DNA of 64,000 nt from Antedon bifida (Eukaryota > Echinodermata > Crinoidea > Comatulida > Antedonidae). Where the stretch lies: positions 17,503,001-17,567,000 of the forward strand of contig OY727099.1 of NCBI GenBank assembly GCA_963402885.1. Direction: 5' to 3'. Position 1 is the stretch's first letter. The number at the start of each line of letters is the position of its first letter. Below, in pieces: positions 11,871-23,130 of this stretch. The notes under the pieces are model-generated. The model saw only the letters and a list, made by a program, of their open reading frames with translations, was not told the DNA's origin and ran no database searches. Position numbers and translations under genes: made by a program.

Positions 11871-12540
11871 ACAGGCTATATGTGACATTTATCCTATGTA
11901 ACCTTGAAAAAATTCTAATAAAAGGTCTTTTGGTATTTTCTTGTAGCTTTAGGTGTGAATAAATACCAAAAAATTTTTGCAGCCTTCTAGTTGCTGGGTT
12001 AGTGAGATATTGAAGGTCAAAGGTCAGTGACCTTTTTGTGGCATTTGATGGCTCATAACTCCTCAACTCCTGGGTTTAAAAAGACAAATGTGGTGTCTAC
12101 ATCTATGTTTTAGTGGTCAAACAACAAAATAAAGTTTTTGCATATTTTGGGTTACTTGTGCCATTGGTAAGATAGTCGGGTCAAAGGTCATTGACCTTTA
12201 TTCATTAATAACTACTGCTAGTCTAGGACCTTTGTAAGATTTGTATGCATTCAATTTAGAAGAGAATATCTCAACTGTTATAGGATAATTAGACCCCAAG
12301 GAACAACATGGGATATGTGCCAAATTCGTTATCTGGGGCGAACATGCCCAATATCGGGGTCAAAGGTTAGAAATGTGTGGTTCTTATATTTCGACAACCA
12401 CTTGTCATACAGATTTGCTTTTGGTGTCAAATTGTTCAGAATATACATATTTATATTCAGTCTAACACAACTTTTACCCCAAAAAATGACCGGAAATGCT
12501 TTTACTGACCATTGACCAAAAAATGACCAAAAAAACACAT
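11871..12540. repeat. Left arm of a large inverted repeat
   Basis: About 670 bases are the inverted counterpart of 14850-15497, with some mismatches and small indels. Sub-motifs include TCAAAGGTCAGTGACC near 12017, AATATACATATTTATATTCA near 12437 and ATGACCGGAAATGC near 12486. These belong to a unit found across the window. Confidence 0.8.
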
Positions 12541-12559
12541 TTTCGCGATAATTATTTTA

Positions 12560-13268
12560 AGTGATGTTTTATTGAGGAGGTGTTCCGGGCATTTATTCAA
12601 ATACCATCCTAATTGGTATAATTAATACATTATTCCGCGAAACAGTGAGCCGTTTTGGCCTATGAAGGAAGACGTTTTAGATGGCTTGCAACATGGGCAG
12701 AAGTATCGCAGGGTCCTGACAGCATACTCAACAAGCTATCGGGGTTTCATTCGATTTCAAAACAAAAGACATCAATGACATCAATTCACTCGATGTCATT
12801 TTATATAATTATTTCCCACAATTTACTCCTATGTTTTATGAATATATTTAATTTGATCTTTATGTAATTACTATACCTTCACACCAAAATGGCTATCGCC
12901 ACCAAACACCAACGGCCAACTTAGTTGAAACAGGGAGTTGTTTTACAACTCCCTGGTTGAAACCAACCATGCAGGAAACTTGCAAGGTGATTGACACACC
13001 TTACCGTGAACCCGGAAATTACTTCTACCGCGCGTAGAGTTAAAATTTACCGATTGAAATCAGAAAATTTCTTATAAAACCCTTTATAATATCTTCCTAA
13101 GATAGAAATAGCAACAGTAACAATAGCGTCGATGTGAAAACTAATGTTATCAAATCTACGTTTCGCGGTACATCTGAGATAGATAAGGTATCCATGGCGG
13201 AGATTTGTACCGAAGTTTTTGCATTGTGCTCGCCTATGTCAGAATTAACCATAATTTATATATAGAAG
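12560..13268. repeat. Dispersed repeat, inverted partner of 27850-28600
   Basis: This block reads as the reverse complement of 27850-28600 over about 700 bases. Shared landmarks are GAGGTGTTCCGGGC, the tract ATTGGTATAATTAATAC, CAACTCCCTGGTTGAAACC and CGCGCGTAGAGTTAAAATTT. It lies within the large inverted repeat island. No coding capacity is evident. Confidence 0.75.
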
Positions 13269-13289
13269 CCTTCACTGGATCATACTTGC

Positions 13290-14210
13290 ATGGCAAATTT
13301 TCGATCTATTTCTAATGTCGCTTTCTTATCTAAGATCCTTGAGAAATGCGTCTCATACATTTTCTTGACGACAATAATCTGTTCGACCCTCTTCAATCAG
13401 CATATAGAAAGCACCACAGTACAGAGTCAGCCATTCTCAAGGTGCATAATGATATTATTTTAGCTCTGGATAAAGGTAATTGTCTTTTTTCTGTGTACCT
13501 CGACCTGTCGGCAGCTTCTGATACAATGGACTATTCCATTATTATTGCAAGACTCTCGTCTATTGGTATCCGTGGATCTGCTCTAAATTAGTTTAAGTCA
13601 TATTTGTCTTCTAGGAAGCAGCAGGTGCAGATTGGAAATGTCAAATCCACCTCTATCAACCTGAAATGCAGTGTTCCTCAAGGATCAATACTGGGTCCAG
13701 TATTGTTTTTAGTTTACATCTCGCCCATGAGTGATATCATTAAGAGACATTGTGTCCAATATCATGTGTACGCAGATAATACACAACTGTACATCAGCTT
13801 TAATTCAGCAGAGTTTAATGAGGCGAAGTCGGTTATCGAAGCTTGTGTTGTTGATGTTCAGGATTGGCTAACTAAAAACATGCTCTTTTTAACCCTGGTA
13901 AAACAGAAATCTTATTTCTTCATTCAAAACACTTCAAGAAATTGGCCATTGCTAGAAACATCAATCACATCATCGTTGGAGGTTAGATATATCGGAGTTG
14001 TATTTGACTCAGCAATGATTATGTCCAGACATATCAACAACATTAGTAAATCTGATACCTACCACCTTCGTAACATAAGATCAATTCGCAAATCCTTAAC
14101 CCACTCCTTGCTTATTAAACTTATCCATGCACTAATAACATCACGGTTAGACTACTGCAATGCCATTTTGTTTGGTCTACCAAATAAAGAACTTAATAAA
14201 CTACAACTAA
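13290..14210 (+). mobile_element. CR1/Jockey-type LINE reverse transcriptase fragment
   Basis: The translated pieces show reverse-transcriptase motifs in order: NFRSISNVAFLSKILEK, then LQSAYRKHHSTESAIL, YLDLSAASDTMD (an altered AFDTVD), SVPQGSILGPVLFLVYI and YADNTQLYISF (a YADD-box variant), followed by the thumb region up to SRLDYCNAILFGLPNK. These are typical of the CR1/L2/Jockey group. The copy lacks the endonuclease and the C-terminal end, has a frame change near 13345 and a stop near 13590, and joins straight into a satellite at about 14210. It lies in the loop of the inverted arms. Confidence 0.85.
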
Positions 14211-14214
14211 GTCT

Positions 14215-14830
14215 TTTCTTTTTTATACCAAATATTTCATTACAACGCTAGAATTATTTCACCCAAAATAAACTTACATTAATTTATACTCATTTATGTC
14301 TAAATTTAATAAAATATATGCATATTTTCCAAAAATAACATCACATAATTAAATACAAGTTAGGTAGCTATGGATAGCATATTGTATGTGCTTTCCTTTG
14401 ATACCAAATATATCTTTTCAAACATTTGAATTATTTAATATCATAAATAAACCAAAATAAATTATCTGGTAATGTATACCCATTTTTGTCAAAAAGCAAT
14501 AAAATATGCACATTTTTCACCAAAGTAGCAATCATAATTACAGATTTTTATTACAAGTTGGATAGCAATGGATAGAATATTGTATGGACTTTTATTTGAT
14601 ACCAAATAGTTCTTCCAAACACTTATTTAAAATTATTTAATATTATATAAATAAGCACAACAATTACGCTACTAAATATTCATTTTTTGTATAAAAGTAA
14701 TCAAATTAGGCACATTTTCCATAAGATTAGATTCTTAATTAAAAAATGTTCAATACAAGTTGGGTAGCAATGGGTAGCATATTGTATATGGTTTCATTTG
14801 ATACCATACAGTGTGTCCATTGACATTTTA
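14215..14830. repeat. About 200-bp tandem repeat, roughly three units
   Basis: The landmark ACAAGTTGGGTAGCAATGG and variants recur near 14355, 14550 and 14755, each followed by ATATTGTATG and TTTGATACCAAA. Units differ by many substitutions, so the array is not young. It fills the space between the LINE fragment and the right inverted arm. Confidence 0.7.
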
Positions 14831-14849
14831 AATAATAATTTAACCTGAA

Positions 14850-15497
14850 AATGTGTTTTTTGGTCAAAGGTCAGTAAATGCATTTCCGGTCATTTTTTTG
14901 GGTAAAAGTTGTGTTAGACCGAATATAAATATGTATATTCTGAACAATTTGACACCAAAAGCAAATCTGTATGACAAGTGGTTGTCGAGATATAAGAACC
15001 ACACATTTCTAACCCTTGACCTCGATTTTGGGCATGTTCGCCCCAGATAACGAATTTGACACGTATCCCATGTTGTTCCTTGGGGTCAAATTATCCTATA
15101 ACAGTTGAGATATTCTCTCCTAAATTGAATGCATACAAATCTTACTGAGGTCCTACACTAGCAGTAGTTATTAATGAATAAAGGTCAATGACCTTTGACC
15201 CGACTATCTGACCAATGGCACAAGTAACCCGAAATTTTCAAAAACTTTATTTTGTTGTTTGACCACTAAAACATAGATGTAGAAACCACATTTGTCTTTT
15301 TAAACCCAGGAGTTGAGGAGTTATGAGCCATCAAATGCCACAAAAAGGTCACTGACCTTTGACCCTCAATATCTCACTAATGCAGCAACTAGAAGGCTGC
15401 AAAAATGTTTTGGTAATTATTGACACCTAAAGCTACAAGAAAATACCAAAAGACCTTTTATTAGAATTTTTTCAAGGTCAAACCATATATAGCCTCT
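14850..15497. repeat. Right arm of the large inverted repeat
   Basis: Inverted counterpart of 11871-12540, ending with CTATATAGCCT. Together the arms bound a 3.6-kb fold-back island holding a dispersed repeat, a LINE fragment and a satellite. No clear target duplication could be read. Confidence 0.8.
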
Positions 15498-15604
15498 ACT
15501 ACTAGAAATTGTTTTTGAAATTAACTAGCTACTGTAGGCCTATCACTGATTTCACATAAAAAGAATTACATTTGAATACACTTGTGATTCAATGCACAAG
15601 CTTA

Positions 15605-16254
15605 ATTCCCTAATAATTTTTTTTTTTTTGGTTAAGTAGTGCACACGCGCATTTAAAGTTTAAAAATGTGCAAAATTAATTTCTAATCAACTTTCTCTGT
15701 GGATCATGACTTTTTGCGCATGTCACAAATTCCTGCGCGTGCAAACAATTATACGCGTATGGTGCGCACAGAGTATGAAAATCATGTTTTTTTCTCTTGA
15801 ATTATGATTTTTCAGCCTTTCCTAGTCATTAAAAAAAATATAGACATATAGTCAGACGAACATGTTGATTTAGACCATTTGCGCGCATTTAGTTGAAAAA
15901 GTTACAAAATATTGTCAAAATAATGCATATTTTTTTATCTATTATAGATAGGTAACCCCCCAAAAAGCAATGCAAGAAGATATGTTAAGATATGAATTCA
16001 TGCAAATTTTTTACCTCTCGTCTGTTGTGATGTCATCGTATTGCCACACGAATGTAAAATTAGTATGATTAAAACGTTTTCCGGAAGCTATTTGATTGTA
16101 TGACACAAAATAGATAGAATTCAGCACTAACAAAATATCATATTCCTCAGTTCAGGTCATAATGGTAAACAATTTTTCTGTGTGCAAAATTCCAACGTAT
16201 AACGTGCACATGGCGTTTGTCGTGCGGATAACTAACTCGTCAGTTCAAATCTAG
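15605..16254 (+). mobile_element. Helitron-like fragment, 3' part
   Basis: The sequence belongs to the family of 30.9-33.8 kb and 46-47.3 kb: many CGCGCAT words, ATGGCCAC-like motifs, a TACACTGTATGTATGT palindromic tract and GTGCACATGGCGTTTGTCGT. It ends CTCGTCAGTTCAAATCTAG followed by T. Helitrons end CTRR after a hairpin and insert between A and T. The hairpin here is shortened. A further remnant with GACGAGTTCAAATC ends near 16540. Confidence 0.5.
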
Positions 16255-16917
16255 TTCTTCTTTCCACCCTATTTTTGTGCGTCGCATTTCTCTAAGGCGT
16301 GTACCGTAACATAACATTTCGTAACAACATATCGACATTTACGTGAAGTTGAATAAAAGGTGGGTCCAGTAATTTCAACTATGCTACACTGTATGTATGT
16401 AGACAGTATATACTGTATAGGCACAGGATTTAGCACCAACATATTATTATCAGGTCATAAGTGCTGTAATCTTTTTCTGTTCGCATTTTCTAGCGTACAG
16501 TACGTGCACATGGCGTTGTTGTTGTGACGAGTTCAAATCAATTTTTTTGTTTTTTTTCAGACTAGGTTTTAATTGTCTGACATCATTCATGTTATGTTCA
16601 ACAATGGGTTGGTAGAGGTGTCGGCATGTATCCAAATTAACTTGCATCGCATAAGTCACATTCATATTTAAACACACGGTTTTCTTTCTACTTTCTTAAT
16701 GTTATCATTAACTTTTCTACTAAATAAATATAGGGGCAATGTTTTTGTTGATCATGTTGCTTAGTTGACATAGTTTTCGCTTATGAAATAAAAAATAGTA
16801 TAATAGTCTTGTAAAGCTATGATGTAACAATATTTTTTTTCCGTTGGTAGAAAACAAAGTGATGTCTATAGATGTTTCAGCAATTCACATGATGGTAATG
16901 TAGACTACCAAATACAG

Positions 16918-17106
16918 ATGCGCAATGCAACCTCTCCACTTTGGCGGATATCTTATAAAATGCAACTTGCAATAAAATATTTACATATGAAATCAGTACT
17001 CCAGAAACTTACCAACACGTTGATTGAATTGGAAGCTATTAATGGTAGTCTCCATACTTTTGTTAAAACTGACCTACTCAATGGATTGTGTTGTCATCTA
17101 TCGCAA
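16918..17106 (+). CDS. TRMT2A: TRMT2A exon, N-terminal linker region
   Basis: TRMT2A is the nuclear and cytosolic enzyme that makes 5-methyluridine at position 54 of tRNA using S-adenosylmethionine. This exon follows an acceptor ending TACAG. It encodes TSPLWRISYKMQLAIKYLHM, VLQKLTNTLIELEAINGSL and GLCCHLSQ. This matches the conserved segment between the RRM and the central domain of vertebrate TRMT2A (VTPLWxxPYxEQL, then VLQKLAxEI, NxALLPW and CCPLE). The donor chosen is GTTATT after CAA; it is weak, but it joins in phase 0 to the next exon at exactly the place where the family continues. Reading past the donor stays open to 17187, so intron retention would give a short extension. The exons for the RRM must be upstream and were not found. 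Confidence 0.75.
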
Positions 17107-17567
17107 GTTATTCCCTCGGTTTGTGAACTTATGCACTTAGAAATGATTTCACACTTTCAAAGAATACTTCTCAAATTAAAAAATTAGTTTAAAAAATATA
17201 TACATTACCGTTCATCATCTTGATATATTTCATATAAGGTCTGTTTGCAATAACTTAGTTTACGATAACTTATATTATTAATACTGATTAGTTTAATAAT
17301 ATTGATTTAATGAATTGATTTAACAGTAACAAAGATTAATCATTATCCTTCAGCATTCTCCATTATATTAGGGTTTATAAGCAGAACATGTTTTATTGCT
17401 GTAGTCTCATATAAAATAATTGACTCATGTGAACCTCTCAGTAGCTAAATAGATCATGATGCAATTTGAGTTTAACTTATTATTCTAAGCTTGTCTTGAT
17501 GATAGATTATGATAACTAAGTTACTTGTAGAAACAAATAAATTCAAGCAATATGTTTCTGTTGATAG
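17107..17567 (+). other. TRMT2A intron (461 bp)
   Basis: The shortest recognised intron of the gene apart from the one at 59069. It is AT-rich with no repeat boundary that I can see. Confidence 0.6.
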
Positions 17568-17667
17568 CCACAAGAAGAAGGTTATCGCAATAAGTCTGAC
17601 TTAAGTGTTGGTGTTGGCGAAGATGGAAATATAAAAACTGTTGGAATGTTTGTAGGCAATTGGAAAA
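17568..17667 (+). CDS. TRMT2A: TRMT2A exon carrying the GYRNK motif
   Basis: The exon starts after TTGATAG and ends before GTGAGT, giving 100 bases that enter in phase 0 and leave in phase 1. It encodes PQEEGYRNKSDLSVGVGEDG followed by NIKTVGMFVGNWK. The YRNK(C/S)(E/D) block and the VGxGxDG...TVGxxxGxxK pattern are signature sequences of the TrmA/RlmD/TRMT2 family central region; human TRMT2A has EYRNKCEFLVGVGVDG and TVGCRLGKYK. The match is strong for so short an exon and, with the exon 460 bases upstream, fixes the strand and reading order. Confidence 0.85.
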
Positions 17668-18915
17668 GTGAGTATTAAAAAATAAATGAGTCATTTTTTA
17701 AAATAGATATTTAAAAAAAATATGTATGTGTAAAGGATAAGGGCCTGCTCATATTCCTGTGGAGGCATATATCTCAGCATGCTATGAATATACTTATAGA
17801 TTATGTTCCTATTTTGTTTTTGTTTTTTTTTGGTCATAATATCATAATATGTGACCTGATCTGGCAAAACCCTCTCTTTGTCGGCATTTGAAATTTACGT
17901 AATCAGTCAAAATATGTCCAAATTAATTACCCTGGCAGATTACATGTTTTTGCATTTTCGAAATATTTCACTATTTAAGAATACGTCTACCTGATTTAAA
18001 CTCCCGAAATTTAATTAAAATTATGAAAAAAGAGAGTTTTAAAAACATGTATTTTCCTCAAGCCTAACAATTTATTCACGATCTACGCTAAAGTTTTGCG
18101 TAAATTGAATTGAAAGTGGCCGAGTTTGACGACATTTTGATCGCCAGTTCAATGATTGATCAATGTTGAAAGGTCACACATCAAAATAAAGCTCATCCAT
18201 TTGACATTCCAAATATGGAAGTTTTAGGGCAGAGTTTAAAGAAGGAACCAATGAAAACTTTGATTTACTGTGACATAATTTCAGAATATTCCGTTCTTCA
18301 AAGTTTCTGGAACAGCGAACTGCATGTGTTGCTATGGGGTATCATCGCAATAACAAATGTTATTGGTCAATGCGCTAGATGTTATACTATACGCGCGGAA
18401 ATAACAAGTTGTTTACGTTTTTATGAGGTTATTTTCATTTTACACATGGCATCGTAAATTGGAATAAAAAATTAAAAACGATTTTAATATTCAAAGTAAA
18501 GTGTTCTGCAATTGTTTATTCTATAGTAAAATAGACAAGTCAAAAACAATTCACGTCATAAATTTAATTGTATTTTGGGCTAGGCCTTATATATTTTTAT
18601 TATTGATGTAGGCCTATACTATCTAGCTTATTATTGTCAATAAATAATTTTATTTATACATTTTATATATCCAATCGGCTCTTAATTATTTATTTAATTT
18701 ATTGTCCTTTCATATACATTTTCTTTTCAATCATTGGATTCGAGCCCAAACATCACAGCGAATCTTCCACGTTATAAAAAAACAAATGTAATCGTCAATA
18801 CAATGTAACGTTAGCTAGCAATTGTGACTTTGCAAGGCACTTAACTTGTCTAGGCTAGTTTACTACTAAAGCTAGCCACCGTGTTGATGCACTGCTGACA
18901 TGACATGTTCTGATA
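17668..18915. other. TRMT2A intron sequence, unassigned
   Basis: An 80-codon open frame at 18215-18457 has no recognisable domain and no splice context. I take the stretch as intronic, possibly an old unidentified repeat. Confidence 0.4.
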
Positions 18916-19350
18916 ATAATAATAATAATAACTGGTACTTGATATAGCGCATTATGCTGAAAGCCTCAATGCGCTTTACAAAGACAGAAAATTTTGAAAA
19001 ATTACAAATTAAAAAGGTGGGTTTTGAGGAGAGATTTGAAGACACTGGTGGAAGTAGCCTGACGGATTTCAATAGGCAACGCATTCCATAGAGAAACGGA
19101 TGCCGAAGAAAATGAACGATTTCCATAAAACTTAGTGGAGGGATGAAATATATGGGCAAGAAGAGACTCAGATCGAGATCTCAGAGACCGCTTAGGAACA
19201 TAAGGTTGAATAAGTTCAGAAATGAACTTAGATGAAGAATTATGAAGAGCTTTGAAAACAAAGAGCAGGATCTTGAATGTAATTCTTTGTGTTACCGGAA
19301 GCCAGTGAAGCTGTCTCAGCACAGGTGTGATATGAACACCTAACAATAGG
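18916..19350 (-). mobile_element. L2/CR1-type LINE 3' end with (TTA)n tail
   Basis: The minus strand encodes HITPVLRQLHWLPVTQRITF, KALHNSSSKF and YGNRSFSSASVSLWNALPIE, ending SVFKSLLKTHLF. This is the standard C-terminal part of L2/CR1 LINE polyproteins. The 3' end at 18916 carries a (TTA)n microsatellite tail typical of L2. The copy is 5'-truncated near 19350. Confidence 0.85.
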
Positions 19351-19859
19351 TCTTACATGCGATGACGGCGAAAATAATCTGAATAGGCCTAGCTAGGCTA
19401 GGCCTGCTTGGTTCTTCCCTCTTAATATCGTAAACACTTCCGAAACCAGTTAGAATAAGCTTGACGTTATAATGCTGCTTTTCAAAAATGCAAAATAGTT
19501 AATTCAAGTGACTAAATAGGTTTAAACAGCATCTAAAATCAGTCAAACTGACCATCATGTCCACGCTGCTAAATATCGCACATACTTCCTGGTATGACAT
19601 CATCATGCCTTAGACCAAAATAGTGCGTTGCTACGGAGTGAGTTTTCAGCGCGTATCAAAAAGAATTTCATTGAAGCGTTGAAGAATTTTTTCTCATAAA
19701 CTAATTGGATGATTTGTAAGTTTTTTAAATGTAATAACTTTTTAAATATTTACTCAATTTTTACGAAATAAACACCATTGCAAAGCTTATGATTCAAATA
19801 ATCATGTGTAATGTAAGAAGCATATGAATTAAACCAAATAATGTTACAATAGCTGATAA

Positions 19860-21080
19860 GAGGTTGCATAAGTGACCTATAAATTTAAAGGAGTGCACTT
19901 AAAGGAAGGTAGTGACTAAACATTTAGATATTTTTGAAGTAGTGAGATCAATATGAGTTTTAAAATTAACAAATTCGTTAACAAAGACTCCTAAAAACTT
20001 ATAGATATAGATTTATCAGCAATTTTAATGGATATATTATTAACATTAATTTTACTTCTTTGTTCTAAAAATTATATATCTAGTCTTATCACAGTTAAGA
20101 GAAAGTTTATTACACCTAAGCCATTTATCAATTTTGATAAGTTCAGAATTAACAATATCAATAAGTGTATTCAAATTGGGGTTTGATAAGAACAGATTTG
20201 TATCGTCAGAAAATAATTAAGTCATGTTTAAAATATTTGAAGAAATAAAAATATCATTTTACATATATGATAAATAATAATGGTCCAAGAGTACTTCCTT
20301 AGGGTATTCCATAATTATTAGTTGTGTGTTCAGAAGAAATTACGTTAAAGACTGTATATTGCCTTCCATATATATAGTTTTTAAACCAAGATAGTGCAGA
20401 CCCCCTAATACCATCGTATTCAAGTTTCCATAATAAAATCAAATGGTCAATCGTATTGATAACCTTACTCAGGTCAATAAATGTTACAAGTTATTTTAAG
20501 TAATTTACTGCTAATTTCATCAATGCCTTCAGAGTTAGATGGTTTCATTATCATCAGTGGGCTTAAAATAAATTGAATTTGGAAAATTGCCATTGTATTG
20601 CTTGTAGTTTTCATTTACAGACAAGACAATATTTTTGGCAAAAGTTTCTCCTACTTCATTGAAGTGTTTATTAATATTTTTGATAATATCTACTTTGTTA
20701 TGACCTTCAAAGTCAGGTAAGACAGTAACATGTTTCTTTCTGCCGAGCACATCATTAATAATTGATCAAGTCTGCTTTGCATCATTAGAAGCATTAAATA
20801 AAATATGAGCATAATAATTACGTTTACTAATTCTGATGAGATTAGTAAGCATATTTCTATATTTCTTAAATTTTGATATATTTAATTGTGTTGGGGATTT
20901 TAAATGTTTTTTATATAATACATTTTTTTTATTGATTGACTTAGAATACCTCTAGTAATCCATGGTTTTTTTATATGATTTTTTCTTGGTTTAGGTGTTT
21001 TAGATGGAATAGTTTGTTCAATCGTATGTTGGATTTCTTTAATAAACATATTATAACTAGTATTAGTGTCATTTGAATTG
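19860..21080 (-). mobile_element. Degenerate Jockey/CR1-type LINE reverse transcriptase
   Basis: On the minus strand the frames give VLGRKKHVTVLPDFEGHNKV and GETFAKNIVLSVNENY, later LFSDDTNLFLSNPNLNTLID (a decayed FADDTNLF box) and WLRCNKLSLNCDKT, in reverse-transcriptase order. Several frame changes and stops separate the blocks, so it is an old 5'- and 3'-truncated copy. It lies in the intron between TRMT2A exons 17568-17667 and 26610-26680. Confidence 0.7.
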
Positions 21081-21084
21081 TAAA

Positions 21085-21673
21085 GTGGATTCCAATTAAT
21101 TTACAAAATTTTAGTAAATACCTTTCAAATACTGTAGCTTAATCCTAATAAGCTTTTCAGCGTGATCACTCATTCGTGACGTCATTTATACGCCACTTTG
21201 TGAAATTACGTTATCAATCATATCTCCATAACTTGTCATAAAATATTAATGAAAATCACTATAAGTAAACTTCAGGTGAAGGGTAAAAATATTAAGAAAG
21301 AAAAACGCACACGTTCCAAGGTCATGCACGTGAAATTGATGACGTCAATTCTCTTCCAATTCTATTATTTATTTGCTCAATTCATTATCTTTCGAAATTG
21401 TCATATTAGATTTTATTTTGATAATTCCATCATACCAAAAAATTAGAACATGATGTGTTTCTCGTAATTTCACCTATGCTACACTGTATATATACTGTAC
21501 ATATTGTATATGGCATATAGGCACAACTCAACACTATAAGCGTATAATAGGATGGCATACATCAACATTGTCCGATCGTATGTTAACATACGTGCATGTT
21601 TAAAAATATTAATGTTAATAAAATTATAAAAATGATCACCTATAATTCGTCAAAGTGACGAATTAAATTCTAA
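21085..21673 (+). mobile_element. Helitron-like copy with 3' hairpin and CTAA end
   Basis: The end carries the perfect hairpin AATTCGTCAAAGTGACGAATT (21644-21664) followed by AAATTCTAA. The body shares AATCCTAATAAGCTTT, TGACGTCA words and a TACACTGTATATATACTG tract with 46.1-47.3 kb. The 5' end is uncertain. Confidence 0.6.
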
Positions 21674-22712
21674 TTTCTCTTGAATTGTGATTTTCCAGCC
21701 TTTTCTATTCGTTTTAAGAAAGATTGACATCATTTCAAATTAAAATGATGTCATACGAACACATTGATTTAGACCATTTGCATGCGTTTTAGTTGCAAAA
21801 GTGACAAAATATTGTCAAAATTATGCCTATTTTAATCTATTAGTATAGCTCCTCAGGATCAACCGTGACCCCCAATTTTTAAAATTTAATATGTAAGCAG
21901 ATAATATGTTGTGAATGAATTCATGCAGAATCTTTACCTCTCGGATGTTATGATGTCATCGTATGGCCACACGAATGTAAAATATAGGATTTTTGTCTCT
22001 TTCGTTATTGCTCATCACATTCAATAGAGCGCATCTCCACTTAACCGTTTTCCATTTTCACCCCGATTTTAATACTGTCTAGGTCAATCAACTATCTTTC
22101 GCATGAGTTAAAAATATTTTAATTTTTATGACATCATCATGTCTAAAAATGTAAATAACGTGGGTCACTTATTTTCATCTTTACAGTAAATTTCAATCTG
22201 TTATAGCTCGTCAGAATAAAAAGTGATAATCAATCTGGAAGCTATTGGATTGTAGATACGAATTCATGTGAACATTTTGCCAATCAGATGTTGTGATGAC
22301 CAGTTGAATAAAAAAAGTTGTATTTTCATATTTTGCGTCATAGTTCATCACATTTAAAAGAGCACGCATCTATATTTTACGTATTCAAATTTCTTCTATA
22401 CGTTAATATGTTGTTGCTGATAATTTCTTTCCTAAATTGCTATCTTAGTGTATCATTTTGATACCGTCGCCATGTTAAAAATTGGAATAAATGGCGGGTC
22501 CCGTAATTTCACCTATTCTACACTATATGTAATATGTATACAGATTATACTGTTTTTATACTATATGACACAAAATTGACAGAATTCAGCACTAACAACA
22601 TATCATATTCTTCAGTTCAGGTCAAATGCCATAATCTGTGTGCAATATTCCAACGTATGACATGCACGTGGTGTTTGTCTTGCGGATAACTAACTCATCA
22701 AAGTGAAGAGTT
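21674..22712 (+). mobile_element. Second Helitron-like copy, CTAG end
   Basis: The body has the tandem sub-units seen at 31.6-32.5 kb: ATGGCCACACGAATG, CATCTCCACTTA, TTTCGCATGAGTTAAAAATA and GTTATAGCTCGTCAGA. It ends with GCGGATAACTAACTCATCAA, AGTGAAGAGTTCATG and TCTAG. The terminal hairpin is imperfect. Confidence 0.55.
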
Positions 22713-23130
22713 CATGTCTAGATCTAGGAAGGCTTGAAAAATATAATTCAAGAGAAAAAAACATGTTTTTCATACTTCGTGTGTGGGAATTTTTGACATA
22801 CCCAAAATGTCATAAAACGTGTAAGAAATTAACTTCTTGTGAAACATGCCATTTTTTATTCATAGAAAGTTTGCCCTTGATATGACTTTAATTTTTACCA
22901 AGTGTCAATACAAAATGACTTTTGGCTTTTAATCTATGATCAATCATTGAAATTCATAAAATCGCGCGTATGTCATGTTGCACAACTCTGACGTCTTTCA
23001 AAAATAGGAAGTGCACAACTTCAGGTAAATGTCCACATGTTGTCAAAGTTATGAAATGTTAAGTTTACACATTTTAGAGAAACGCAACTCACAAAAAAAG
23101 GAAGAAAGAAAAAAGAATAATACAGAAAAA

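Noticed and set aside
18215-18457. 80-codon plus-strand frame in a TRMT2A intron
   Set aside because: No recognisable domain, no splice context and composition like the surrounding intron.
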